From: Rhodococcus yananensis
Lineage (GTDB): Bacteria > Actinomycetota > Actinomycetes > Mycobacteriales > Mycobacteriaceae
Direction: 5' to 3'
Assembly (NCBI RefSeq): GCF_020515525.1
Contig: NZ_JAIYEP010000003.1
Location: 1-64,000 of the forward strand
DNA: 64,000 bases
Made by a program: the position numbers and the translations under genes. Position 1 is the stretch's first letter. Every line of letters begins with the position of its first letter. Shown here piece after piece: positions 39,655 through 47,495 of this stretch. The notes beneath the pieces were generated by a model that saw only the letters and a list, made by a program, of their open reading frames with translations, ran no database searches and had not been told where the DNA came from.

Positions 39655-40349
39655 GTGTGTGGCCACCCCGCCCCGTGGTGCGCAGATCGTCGGGCCTGCG
39701 CACCATGGAATCGACGCTCGTGCGGTGCGGCCTCGGCCCGGTCGCCGGTGTCGACGAGGCCGGTCGCGGTGCGTGCGCCGGTCCTCTCGTCGTCGCGGCG
39801 TGCGTGCTCGGACCGAGACCGCACCCGTCGCTCGCAAAACTGGACGATTCCAAGAAACTCACCGAGAGGACCCGCGAGGAGCTGTACGAGATCATCGTGC
39901 GGCGCGCACTCGCGTGGAGTGTCGTCGAAGTACCCGCCCCGGAAGTCGACGCAATCGGTATCCACGTCGCGAACATCGAGGGAATGCGCCGGGCGGTCGC
40001 GCAACTGACGGTCGCACCGGGGTACGTGCTCACCGACGGATTCCGGGTACCGGGACTACCCGTCCCGTCGCTTCCGGTGATCGGCGGAGACGGCGCCGCC
40101 GCGTGCATCGCCGCCGCCAGCGTCCTCGCCAAGGTCACCCGCGATCGGATCATGGTGCGTCTGGACCGCGACCTACCGGAGTACGGTTTCGCGGTACACA
40201 AGGGATACAGCACGGCCGTGCACATGGCAGCGTTGCGTGAACACGGAGCGTCGCGTGAACACCGCCGGTCGTGGGCGAACGTGACGGCGACGTGCGGCGA
40301 GGAGCCGTTCCGCCGCCGATTCGTCGGCGCGCAGGCCGATGCGGGATGA
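39651..40349 (+). CDS. rnhB: ribonuclease HII
   Basis: 232-aa RNase H type 2 that removes ribonucleotides from DNA. Catalytic motif [15 protein letters not shown] has Asp35/Glu36; [18 protein letters not shown] and the C-terminal [11 protein letters not shown]...EHRRSWAN segment are conserved. GTG at 39651 overlaps the lepB TGA by four bases (GTGA), indicating coupling; a downstream ATG at 39705 would remove 18 non-conserved residues. Confidence 0.95.
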   Translation: MSVWPPRPVVRRSSGLRTMESTLVRCGLGPVAGVDEAGRGACAGPLVVAACVLGPRPHPSLAKLDDSKKLTERTREELYEIIVRRALAWSVVEVPAPEVDAIGIHVANIEGMRRAVAQLTVAPGYVLTDGFRVPGLPVPSLPVIGGDGAAACIAAASVLAKVTRDRIMVRLDRDLPEYGFAVHKGYSTAVHMAALREHGASREHRRSWANVTATCGEEPFRRRFVGAQADAG

Positions 40350-40386
40350 TGACAGGGAACACCGGAATGGGAGGACACCGAGACCG

Positions 40387-40701
40387 ATGAGTGCCGAGGA
40401 TCTCGAGAAGTACGAAACCGAGATGGAGCTCTCGCTGTACCGGGAGTACCGGGACATCGTCGGTCAGTTCGCGTACGTCGTGGAGACCGAGCGCAGGTTC
40501 TACCTCGCGAACGCGGTCGAACTGCTCCCGCAGAACGCCAACGGCGAGGTGTACTTCGAAGTGCGGATGTCGGATGCCTGGGTGTGGGACATGTACCGTC
40601 CCGCACGCTTCGTCAAGCACGTGCGGGTGATCACGTTCAAGGACGTCAACATCGAAGAGCTCGACAAACCCGAACTGCGCCTGCCCGACAAGCTCGGCTG
40701 A
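40387..40701 (+). CDS. DUF2469 conserved actinobacterial protein
   Basis: 104-aa protein starting MSAEDLEKYETEMELSLYRE, highly conserved across Actinobacteria and always next to rnhB (Rv2901c type). It is acidic with many aromatic residues (VWDMYRPARFVKHVRV). No catalytic motif is apparent and the function is unknown. ATG at 40387 is chosen because conservation starts there. Confidence 0.9.
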   Translation: MSAEDLEKYETEMELSLYREYRDIVGQFAYVVETERRFYLANAVELLPQNANGEVYFEVRMSDAWVWDMYRPARFVKHVRVITFKDVNIEELDKPELRLPDKLG

Positions 40702-40782
40702 CGCCCCACTTTCCGTCCCTCCGCCCCACCCTTCACGCTCTGCTGGGCTGCGGCGCGCGGCTTGCGGCCTGCGGCCTCGACG

Positions 40783-40833
40783 GAGCGAACGTGCCCTTCG
40801 CTCGACTCGATCGAGCGAAGGGTACGTTCGCTC
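40783..40833. repeat. long inverted repeat, REP/BIME-like element
   Basis: 23-bp arms (40783-40805 and 40811-40833), one G-U-type mismatch, 5-nt loop. The core GAGCGAACGT-GCCCTTCGCTCGA is not related to flanking genes. The form is that of a small dispersed palindromic repeat rather than a simple terminator, since it starts 82 nt past the DUF2469 stop and has no U-tract. Confidence 0.75.
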
Positions 40834-40926
40834 GGGTCGGCGGAGGCGCTGGCGCACCGCGACGGGCACAGCAGCGTAGCGCACGACCACGACACGGCGC
40901 GCGGCCCGGCACCGGACCACGGTGGG

Positions 40927-40935
40927 TTGTCCACA
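40927..40935 (+). promoter_or_regulatory. consensus DnaA box TTGTCCACA
   Basis: Exact match to the actinobacterial DnaA 9-mer. It is embedded in GGGTTGT-CC-ACAACCC (40924-40939), and a weaker box CCATCCACA follows at 40946-40954. Not an origin by context. Confidence 0.5.
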
Positions 40936-41036
40936 ACCCCGCGATCCATCCACAGCCCGGCCGTGAACGACCTCGACCGCCGAATCCGGTCTTCTCCCTG
41001 CAGCACAGTGGGTGCACCACAGGGAGGAGCGACACG

Positions 41037-41390
41037 ATGCGGAATCGGGAAGTGGGGATCCTCGGGGAGGATCTGGCGGCCGAATACCTCGAACGGGCCG
41101 GAATGACGGTGCTGGAACGGAACTGGCGGTGCAGGCACGGTGAACTCGACCTGATCGCGCAGGACGGCGCGACACTCGTGTTCATCGAGGTCAAGACCCG
41201 GACAGGACTCGGATACGGAACGCCCGCGGAGGCGGTGACACCGGCGAAAGCAGAGCGGTTGCGTCGGTTGGCGGGTCTCTGGCTGGCCGAACAGGACCGC
41301 GGATGGGAACGGATCCGCGTCGACGTCGTCACCGTCGTGCTCGGTAGGAACACGGCTCCGGAGATCACACACCGCAAGCAGGTGCTCTGA
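41037..41390 (+). CDS. YraN/UPF0102 family nuclease-like protein
   Basis: 117-aa YraN protein with a restriction-endonuclease-like fold. Conserved GILGEDLAAEYLERAGM and RHGELDLIAQDGATLVFIEVKTR supply the E...D-ExK pattern. ATG at 41037 with AGGGAGG at 41021-41027. Its TGA overlaps the comM ATG (TGATG). It forms the conserved yraN-comM-dprA cluster, implying a role in DNA uptake or repair. Confidence 0.93.
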   Translation: MRNREVGILGEDLAAEYLERAGMTVLERNWRCRHGELDLIAQDGATLVFIEVKTRTGLGYGTPAEAVTPAKAERLRRLAGLWLAEQDRGWERIRVDVVTVVLGRNTAPEITHRKQVL

Positions 41391-42898
41391 TGGCGCTGGG
41401 GCGGGCGTGGTCGGTGGCGGTGTCGGGTGTCGACGGGCATGTCGTCGAGATCGAAGCGGACATCGGTGGGGGCCTGCCGGCGGTGAAAATGGTGGGACTA
41501 CCCGACACCGCGTTGCAGGAATCCCGCGACAGGGTGCGCGCAGCGGTCTCCAATTCCGGTGGCAAGTGGCCGGATTCGAAGGTGGTGCTGGCACTGTCAC
41601 CGGCCACGTTGCCCAAGGTCGGCAGCGTCTACGACGTCGCGCTCGCGTGCGCGGTGCTCAACGCCGCCGACGTCGTGCCGCTCGAGTCGATGTCCACGAC
41701 CGCGCTCATCGGGGAGCTGGCGCTCGACGGTCGGGTACGTCCGGTACGCGGTGTCCTTCCCGCGGTGCTCACAGCCAAGAAGCACGGATGGTCGCGGATC
41801 GTCGTGCCCGTCGGGACCATGACCGAGGCCGCCCTCGTCGACGGCATCGATGTCTACGGCGCGGCCACACTCCGCGAGCTCGTGCTGTGGCTGCAGGGCG
41901 ACGGACCGCTCGAGCGTCCCGATCCGACCGCCGCGCCGTCACGAGAGACACGAGGCGACCTCGCCGAGGTGGTGGGGCAGCGGGAGGCCCGCCGCGCCAT
42001 CGAGGTCGCCGCGGCGGGCGCGCACCACCTCATGCTCACCGGACCACCCGGTGTCGGAAAGACGATGCTGGCGCAGCGGCTTCCCGGAATTCTGCCGGAA
42101 CTGACGGACGCCCATGCACTGGAGGTGACGGCGATCCACTCGGTGGCAGGGCTGCTGAGCCCTGACAGACCCCTCGTGACGGAGCCACCGTTCATCGCTC
42201 CGCACCACACCGCGTCGGTCACCGCGCTCATCGGAGGCGGCAGCGGCACCGCGAAACCCGGAGCCGTCAGCCGAGCGCACCGGGGAATCCTGTTCCTCGA
42301 CGAGGTCGCCGAGATGGGCCCGAAGACCCTCGAGGCGTTGCGGACACCGCTCGAGGACGGGGAGGTGCGGATCGCACGGCGCGACGGTGTCGCCCGCTAT
42401 CCCGCCCGGTTCCAGCTGATCCTCGCGGCGAATCCGTGCCCGTGCGCACCGGCCCGCGACGCGGACTGTACGTGCGCACCCACCGCGCGCCGCCGGTATC
42501 TCGGCAAACTCTCCGGACCGCTCCTCGATCGGGTGGATCTGCGTGTCCGGATGCAGTCGGTCGCCACGAGCGCACTGATGGGGGAGACCGGGGAGAGCAC
42601 CGACGACGTGCGCGCCCGGGTCGCGGAAGCGCGTGCAGCCGCCGCCGACCGGTGGGGTGAGTTCGGGTGGGCGACGAACGCGGAGGTTCCCGGCCCGGCG
42701 CTGCGGCAGAGGTTCCGCCTCCCGGGTGACGCACTCAAACCGGTGGAATGGGCGCTGCGCAAGGGCGCGATCACTGCGCGCGGCGCGGATCGGGCGTTGC
42801 GGGTGGCGTGGACGTTGTGCGATCTCGACGGCGCGACGTCGCCCGACGAGGTCCATGTGGCGGCGGCCCTCGATTTCCGGGATCGGGGTGCGGCATGA
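41390..42898 (+). CDS. comM: ComM/YifB family magnesium-chelatase-like AAA+ ATPase
   Basis: 502 aa. The N-terminal Lon-protease-like domain (about 10-130, VDGHVVEIEADIGGGLP), then the AAA+ core with Walker A GPPGVGKTM (about 219-227) and Walker B GILFLDEVAEM, and a C-terminal Mg-chelatase domain with a Cys cluster (NPCPCAPARDADCTC). In Vibrio, ComM is a hexameric helicase promoting branch migration in transformation. It overlaps dprA as ATGA. Confidence 0.95.
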   Translation: MALGRAWSVAVSGVDGHVVEIEADIGGGLPAVKMVGLPDTALQESRDRVRAAVSNSGGKWPDSKVVLALSPATLPKVGSVYDVALACAVLNAADVVPLESMSTTALIGELALDGRVRPVRGVLPAVLTAKKHGWSRIVVPVGTMTEAALVDGIDVYGAATLRELVLWLQGDGPLERPDPTAAPSRETRGDLAEVVGQREARRAIEVAAAGAHHLMLTGPPGVGKTMLAQRLPGILPELTDAHALEVTAIHSVAGLLSPDRPLVTEPPFIAPHHTASVTALIGGGSGTAKPGAVSRAHRGILFLDEVAEMGPKTLEALRTPLEDGEVRIARRDGVARYPARFQLILAANPCPCAPARDADCTCAPTARRRYLGKLSGPLLDRVDLRVRMQSVATSALMGETGESTDDVRARVAEARAAAADRWGEFGWATNAEVPGPALRQRFRLPGDALKPVEWALRKGAITARGADRALRVAWTLCDLDGATSPDEVHVAAALDFRDRGAA

Positions 42899-44031
42899 AC
42901 GCGGATTCGTTCGATCCGGACGAACGGCGCCTCGCGTGGGCGTACCTGTCGACCGTCGCGCAGGGGGCGTCGCGGTCGCTGTCCGCGGCGATCGAGGAGG
43001 AGGGTGTCGTCGCGGTCGCCGCCGCGGTCCGCGCCGGGCGTGCCGGAGCCGAACTGTCGTCGAGACTCTCCGCGCGGGCGCACCTGGACACCGCTGCCGT
43101 CGACCTCGAGCGACTGCACCGGGCCGGTGGGCGGCTCGTCACCCCGGACGACGACGAATGGCCGGCGTGGCAGCTGTTGGGATTCGGGATGCTCGACAAG
43201 GCGACCGATGCGGAGGCGGCGCCGCACGCGCTGTGGGTGTGGGGCACGCGCCGGCTCGACGAACCGGTGGAACGCGCGATCGGCATCGTGGGGACCCGCG
43301 CTGCCAGCGGATACGGCGAACACGTCACGGCGGAGATTGCGGGGGATCTCGCGCTGGACGGCTGGACGGTGGTGTCCGGTGCCGCGTTCGGTGTGGACGC
43401 GGCGGCCCATCGTGCGGCGTTGGCGGTGGGCGGGACGACCGTCGCGGTCCTGGCGTGCGGAGTCGATCGCGCGTATCCGGCAGCGCACGCCAAGCTGCTC
43501 CGCGCCGTGTCGGAGAACGGACTCGTGGTCAGCGAGTACCCGCCGGGCACCGCACCCGCCCGCTACCGGTTCCTCGCACGGAACCGGCTGGTGGCGGCGT
43601 TGTCCTCGGGCACGCTCGTGGTGGAGGCCGGGTGGCGCAGCGGTGCACGGAACACCGCCACCTGGGCGCGTCGACTGGGACGTCCGGTGATGGCGGTGCC
43701 GGGGCCCGTGACGTCCGCGTCGTCGCAGGGATGCCACCGGATGATCCGGGAGAACGAGGCGCGGCTGGTCGGGTCGGCACACGAGGTCGTCGACGAATGC
43801 GGCCCGTTGCTCGCGCCCGACGACCGTGACGCTCAGGTGGTCGGATCATTGGATGGGCTGTCCGGAGACACCGCACTCGTGTACGAGGCGTTACCGGCGG
43901 TGGGCACGGTGGGCCCCGCCGAGCTCGCGACGTCCGCGGGTGTCGCGGTCGATCGGGTGCGCGCGGCGTTGCCGATGTTGGAACTCGAGGGCTTGGTGGT
44001 CTCGCGTGACGGCGGATGGGAGCGGGCGTGA
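42895..44031 (+). CDS. dprA: DNA-processing protein DprA
   Basis: 378-aa RecA loader for incoming single-stranded DNA. The Rossmann-type domain shows IGIVGTRAASGYGEHV, VVSGAAFGVDAAAHRAAL, VLACGVDRAYPAAH and NRLVAALSSGTLVVEAGWRS. N-terminal SAM-like helices are about 1-80, and the C-terminal winged helix is about 320-378. ATG at 42895 overlaps the comM stop by four bases. Convergent with the DUF6953-like gene. Confidence 0.95.
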   Translation: MNADSFDPDERRLAWAYLSTVAQGASRSLSAAIEEEGVVAVAAAVRAGRAGAELSSRLSARAHLDTAAVDLERLHRAGGRLVTPDDDEWPAWQLLGFGMLDKATDAEAAPHALWVWGTRRLDEPVERAIGIVGTRAASGYGEHVTAEIAGDLALDGWTVVSGAAFGVDAAAHRAALAVGGTTVAVLACGVDRAYPAAHAKLLRAVSENGLVVSEYPPGTAPARYRFLARNRLVAALSSGTLVVEAGWRSGARNTATWARRLGRPVMAVPGPVTSASSQGCHRMIRENEARLVGSAHEVVDECGPLLAPDDRDAQVVGSLDGLSGDTALVYEALPAVGTVGPAELATSAGVAVDRVRAALPMLELEGLVVSRDGGWERA

Positions 44032-44066
44032 GTCCGCCGCCGCCGGGCGATCGGTGCCGAGGTCGA

Positions 44067-44339
44067 TCAGTTGCCGTCGCCGGGTGCGGGATCGACAGCG
44101 GTGTCCGCGACGTACCACGCGCGATCCTCGCGGTGCCACCGGATGCCGCCGCGGTGCGCCTTGCGGAACTCCTTGAGGACTGCGCGGTCGACGGACGGAT
44201 GTCCGCTCTCGCCCACGTAGATCCAGTCCCCGCCGAACTTGGCCTCGATCGCTTCGATCATGTCGGTCTGCAGGACCCGGTGTTCGGTGGTGATGATGTC
44301 GACCATCCAGGTGGCGACGTCGGACGCGGTGGCACTCAT
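44067..44339 (-). CDS. small DUF6953-like winged-helix-type protein
   Basis: 90-aa protein starting MSATASDVATWMVDII. The core (MIEAIEAKFGGDWIYVGESG, HPSVDRAVLKEFRKAHRG, WHREDRAWYV) looks like a compact helix-rich domain, and I recall this pattern as DUF6953. The ATG at 44339 is preferred over ATG 44345 because TAGGCT on the minus strand ends exactly 8 nt before it, fitting a leaderless start. No function known. It is divergent from the siderophore-interacting protein gene. Confidence 0.72.
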   Translation of the reverse strand: MSATASDVATWMVDIITTEHRVLQTDMIEAIEAKFGGDWIYVGESGHPSVDRAVLKEFRKAHRGGIRWHREDRAWYVADTAVDPAPGDGN

Positions 44340-44347
44340 GGGCATCG

Positions 44348-44353
44348 AGCCTA
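44348..44353 (-). promoter_or_regulatory. -10 hexamer TAGGCT for the DUF6953-like gene
   Basis: On the minus strand TAGGCT lies 8 nt before ATG 44339 and only 2 nt before the alternative ATG 44345, which helps fix the start. Confidence 0.4.
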
Positions 44354-44413
44354 GCCGGACGGGGCGCTGTGACCCGCCGCGCACCGCCCGCGACCGGGTA
44401 CGGTTGCTTCGGA

Positions 44414-44426
44414 TAGGTAACCCTAA
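44414..44426. promoter_or_regulatory. possible iron-box (IdeR/DtxR-like) operator
   Basis: TAGGTAACCCTAA, near-palindromic and similar to half-sites of the TTAGGTTAGSCTAACCTAA iron box, directly before the Shine-Dalgarno (AGAGGAGG) of the siderophore-interacting gene. The match is partial. Confidence 0.35.
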
Positions 44427-44439
44427 GAGGAGGTAGTCG

Positions 44440-45222
44440 ATGGCGCGTAACGCTCCGAAGGCGACGACGCTGACCGTGCTGCGCACGGAGGTCGTCGCCG
44501 AGCACTTCGTCCGGGTCGTGCTGGGCGGTGCGGGTTTCGACGAGTTCGAGCCGCGGGCCGAGACGGACAGCTACGTCAAGATCGAGTTGGCGTCCGGCGG
44601 GGACACGGTACTGCGCACGTACACGATCCGCCGCGTGGATCGGGCCGCGAAGGAGATCTGGATCGACTTCGTGGTGCACGGTGACGAGGGCGTCGCAGGC
44701 CCGTGGGCGCGGTCGGTGCAGCCGGGCACCGATGTGACGGTGCGTGGGCCGGGTGCGGGATACCTGCCGGATCCGGCCGCCGATTTCCATCTGCTGGCAG
44801 GTGACGAGACCGCGGTTCCTGCCATCGCGGTGGCTCTCGAGACGCTACCCGCCGACGCGACGGGCGCCGTGTTCGTCGAGGTGGCCGGACCGGGCGACGA
44901 ACTCGACCTGGTGCGGCCCGCGGGGGTGAGCCTGACGTGGCTCCACCGCGGTGTCGCGGCGGGTGACGCCGGCCCCGACCTCACCGAAGGCAACGCGCCG
45001 CTGGTGGCGGCGGTCGAGGCGCTACCGTGGCCCGGCGGTGACGTCCAGGTGTTCGTGCACGGCGAGGCGGAGACGGTGATGAAGCATCTGCGTCCGTACC
45101 TGCGCACCGACCGCGGTGTTCCCGCGTCGCGCGCCTCGATCTCCGGGTACTGGCGGCGTGGCCGCACGGAGGAGGGCTTCCGCGTGTGGAAGCGGGACCT
45201 CGCCGAGGCCGAGGCGGTCTGA
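44440..45222 (+). CDS. siderophore-interacting FAD-binding protein (ViuB-like)
   Basis: 260-aa flavin reductase of the siderophore-interacting protein family (ViuB/Rv2895c type), which releases iron from ferric siderophores by reduction. The FAD-binding barrel has LRTYTIRRVD (about 64-73, RxYT motif) and GVAGPWARSVQPGTDVTVRGPG. The C-terminal SIP domain holds LLAGDETAVPAIAVALE and VFVHGEAETVMKHLR. ATG at 44440, strong Shine-Dalgarno AGAGGAGG. The iron-box-like sequence just upstream supports iron regulation. It faces the MFS gene, 12 bp apart. Confidence 0.9.
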   Translation: MARNAPKATTLTVLRTEVVAEHFVRVVLGGAGFDEFEPRAETDSYVKIELASGGDTVLRTYTIRRVDRAAKEIWIDFVVHGDEGVAGPWARSVQPGTDVTVRGPGAGYLPDPAADFHLLAGDETAVPAIAVALETLPADATGAVFVEVAGPGDELDLVRPAGVSLTWLHRGVAAGDAGPDLTEGNAPLVAAVEALPWPGGDVQVFVHGEAETVMKHLRPYLRTDRGVPASRASISGYWRRGRTEEGFRVWKRDLAEAEAV

Positions 45223-45234
45223 TCCGGCAGTCGC

Positions 45235-46422
45235 TCAGCGGCGGGCGTCGCGCGTCAGCGTCAGCAACGACACCAGCGCGAGCCCGCCGGCGGTGGCGAT
45301 GGCGATGGTCATCGGCACCGCGGTGTCCTCGCCGCCGAGACCGACCAGTGGTGAGACGATCGCGGCGAGTCCGAACTGGGACGCACCCATCAGTGCCGAC
45401 CCGGTACCGGCGGCCTCCGGGACCTCGCCCTGGCCGAGGGCCGTGGCGTTGCCCATGACGAAACCGAGGCTCGTGATGCACACCCACAGCAGCGGCAGGA
45501 TCAACCAGGCGTGGGCGCCGGCGACGAGGGTGCCGACCAGTAGGAGGGTGCCGGAGCCGAACAGTACGAGCACGCCCGCGCGCAGGAGGGTGTACACCTC
45601 GACCCGCGCCACCAGTCGCGTGTTGACGATGTTGCCGCCGACCAATCCGACCGCATTGATCGCGAACACGATCGAGAACTGTGATGCGGACATTCCCAGG
45701 ACGTTCTGGACCACGAACGGGGATGCCGAGATGTACGCGAACATCGCGCCGAAGCTCAGCGCGAAGGTACCGGCGTAGCCGACGAACCGTCGATTGTGCA
45801 GGACGTATCCGAAGTTCCGGGCGAGGGCGGCGAGACCACCGCCGTGCCGCTTCTCGGTGGGCAGGGTCTCGGGGACGAACGCGAGGACACCCGCCAGCAT
45901 GACGACGGCGGCGCCGGTGAGGACCCAGAAGATGCCGCGCCAACCGATCGGGCCGAGCAGCACCCCGCCCAGTAGCGGAGCGGCGATCGGTGCGATGCCA
46001 CCGATGATCATCATGACGCTGAACAGCTTGGCTGCTTCCCGGCCGCGAGCCCGGTCGGCGATGACGGCGCGGGCCAGGACGATGCCGGTTCCACCGCTGA
46101 AGCCCTGGATGAGGCGTGCAGCGATGAGGACCTCGACGCTGGGTGCCAGCGCGCACAGCGCGCTGCTCGACGCCAGGACGATCGTGCCGACGAGCAGCAG
46201 GCGCCGGCGTCCCCATCCGTCGGAGAGCGGACCGACGATCAGTTGCCCGAATCCGAGGCCGGCCATGAATGTCGTGAGTGTGAGCTGTACCGCGACTGCT
46301 GTGGTGTCCAGACTTTCCACCATCGAGGGAAGCCCGGGCAGGTACATGTCCGTCGCCAGCGGTGCCGTCGCCGACAGCAGCGCGAGTGCGCACAGCATCG
46401 ACAGTGGAATAGTTTTACTCAC
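45235..46422 (-). CDS. Bcr/CflA-type MFS multidrug efflux transporter
   Basis: 395-aa major facilitator with 12 predicted transmembrane helices. The opening [27 protein letters not shown] is typical of the DHA1 Bcr/CflA family, and loop 2-3 has [13 protein letters not shown] (motif A). [19 protein letters not shown] follows in the central part. The GTG at 46422 is preceded on its strand by TAGAGT 6 nt away. Whether it exports a siderophore, given its neighbour, or a drug is open; the neighbour is convergent, not co-transcribed. Confidence 0.88.
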   Translation of the reverse strand: MSKTIPLSMLCALALLSATAPLATDMYLPGLPSMVESLDTTAVAVQLTLTTFMAGLGFGQLIVGPLSDGWGRRRLLLVGTIVLASSSALCALAPSVEVLIAARLIQGFSGGTGIVLARAVIADRARGREAAKLFSVMMIIGGIAPIAAPLLGGVLLGPIGWRGIFWVLTGAAVVMLAGVLAFVPETLPTEKRHGGGLAALARNFGYVLHNRRFVGYAGTFALSFGAMFAYISASPFVVQNVLGMSASQFSIVFAINAVGLVGGNIVNTRLVARVEVYTLLRAGVLVLFGSGTLLLVGTLVAGAHAWLILPLLWVCITSLGFVMGNATALGQGEVPEAAGTGSALMGASQFGLAAIVSPLVGLGGEDTAVPMTIAIATAGGLALVSLLTLTRDARR

Positions 46423-46428
46423 GAACTA

Positions 46429-46434
46429 ACTCTA
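46429..46434 (-). promoter_or_regulatory. -10 hexamer TAGAGT for a leaderless MFS mRNA
   Basis: Minus-strand TAGAGT ends 6 nt before the GTG start at 46422. The region is locally AT-rich for this genome. Confidence 0.5.
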
Positions 46435-46482
46435 TCGGCGCGTCCGCTTGCCGTGACCGGCGGTGTGCCGCACGGTGGGACG

Positions 46483-47424
46483 ATGGATCGTGATCCGCGC
46501 GACGGCCCGTTGCCGCCCGCCCTCGCTGTGCACGTCGACGACTTCGCCGACCATCTCCGGCTGGAACGAAACCGGTCGGTGCACACCCTGCGGGCCTACG
46601 TCGCCGACGCGCGTTCCGTTCTCGTCGAACTCGCCGCCGCAGACCCCGACGCCCGGATCACCGACCTCGATCTGACGACCCTGCGCGCGTGGTTGGCGAG
46701 GCAGGTCGAGTCGGGGGCGGCGCGATCGACCGTGGCCCGCCGGACCTCGTCGGTGCGGATGTTCACGGCGTGGTTGTTCACGACCGGCCGGGTCGACGCC
46801 GACCCCGGGGCACGGTTGGCGACCGCCCGCCCCCACCGATCTCTGCCCGCGGTGCTGCGCGCCGACCAGGCCGTCGCGATCATGGACGCGGCCGAGTCCG
46901 GGGCGCGAGAACTGGACCCCGTCGGGTTGCGCGATCGGGTCATCGTCGAATTGCTGTACGCGACCGGGATCCGCGTCGGTGAGCTGTGCGGACTCGATGT
47001 CGACGACATCGACGGTGACCGGCGCGTGGTCCGCGTCCTCGGCAAGGGGAACAGGGAGCGCACCGTTCCGTACGGGGTGCCCGCGGCACACGCCCTCGAC
47101 ATGTGGCTCACCCACGGACGACCACACCTGGTCGCGGACACGTCGGGGCCGGCGCTGCTGCTCGGGAAGCGGGGCGGACGCATCGACCAGCGGCAGGTAC
47201 GTACGGTGGTGCATGCCACGGTGGCGGCCGTTCCGGATGCCCCCGATGTGGGCCCGCACGGACTGCGGCACAGTGCGGCGACCCATCTCCTCGAAGGCGG
47301 CGCGGATCTGCGGGTGGTCCAGGAGGTGCTGGGGCATTCGAGTCTGGCGACGACGCAGCTGTACACGCACGTGTCCGTCGCACGGTTGCGCGCGGTGCAC
47401 GAGCAGGCGCATCCGAGGGCGTGA
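46483..47424 (+). CDS. xerC: tyrosine recombinase XerC
   Basis: 313-aa site-specific recombinase resolving chromosome dimers at dif with XerD. The N-terminal SAM-like core-binding domain is about 20-105 ([22 protein letters not shown]). The catalytic domain has Arg164 in [13 protein letters not shown], the His-x-x-Arg box [20 protein letters not shown], and the nucleophile Tyr in [12 protein letters not shown] (about 293). ATG at 46483; an upstream in-frame GTG at 46453 is possible. Neighbours match the Rv2894c locus; it is a housekeeping Xer, not an integrase of a mobile element. Confidence 0.94.
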   Translation: MDRDPRDGPLPPALAVHVDDFADHLRLERNRSVHTLRAYVADARSVLVELAAADPDARITDLDLTTLRAWLARQVESGAARSTVARRTSSVRMFTAWLFTTGRVDADPGARLATARPHRSLPAVLRADQAVAIMDAAESGARELDPVGLRDRVIVELLYATGIRVGELCGLDVDDIDGDRRVVRVLGKGNRERTVPYGVPAAHALDMWLTHGRPHLVADTSGPALLLGKRGGRIDQRQVRTVVHATVAAVPDAPDVGPHGLRHSAATHLLEGGADLRVVQEVLGHSSLATTQLYTHVSVARLRAVHEQAHPRA

Positions 47425-47495
47425 ACGGGCGTCGATACGTCCCTTTTGATACCGTCGCTGCGGTCCGAGTCGGGGGAAGATGCGGGGGGAGTCAG

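Larger units (their letters stand above)
40702..41036. other. 335-bp intergenic region between DUF2469 and yraN
   Basis: No gene seen. It contains the long inverted repeat at 40783-40833, flanking GC-rich short repeats (GCGGC words at 40751-40777), a consensus DnaA box at 40927-40935, and the yraN Shine-Dalgarno AGGGAGG at 41021-41027. Open frames crossing it in several registers are not credible genes. Confidence 0.7.

Noticed and set aside
40584-41036. N-terminal extension of the YraN frame through the inverted repeat
   Set aside because: The extension lacks similarity, reads across a palindrome, and a strong Shine-Dalgarno with the family N-terminus is at 41021-41037.
46483-47424. Tyrosine recombinase as an integrase marking a mobile element
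   Set aside because: Length, motifs and neighbours fit the housekeeping XerC. No attachment-site repeat, tRNA or foreign gene block is adjacent.
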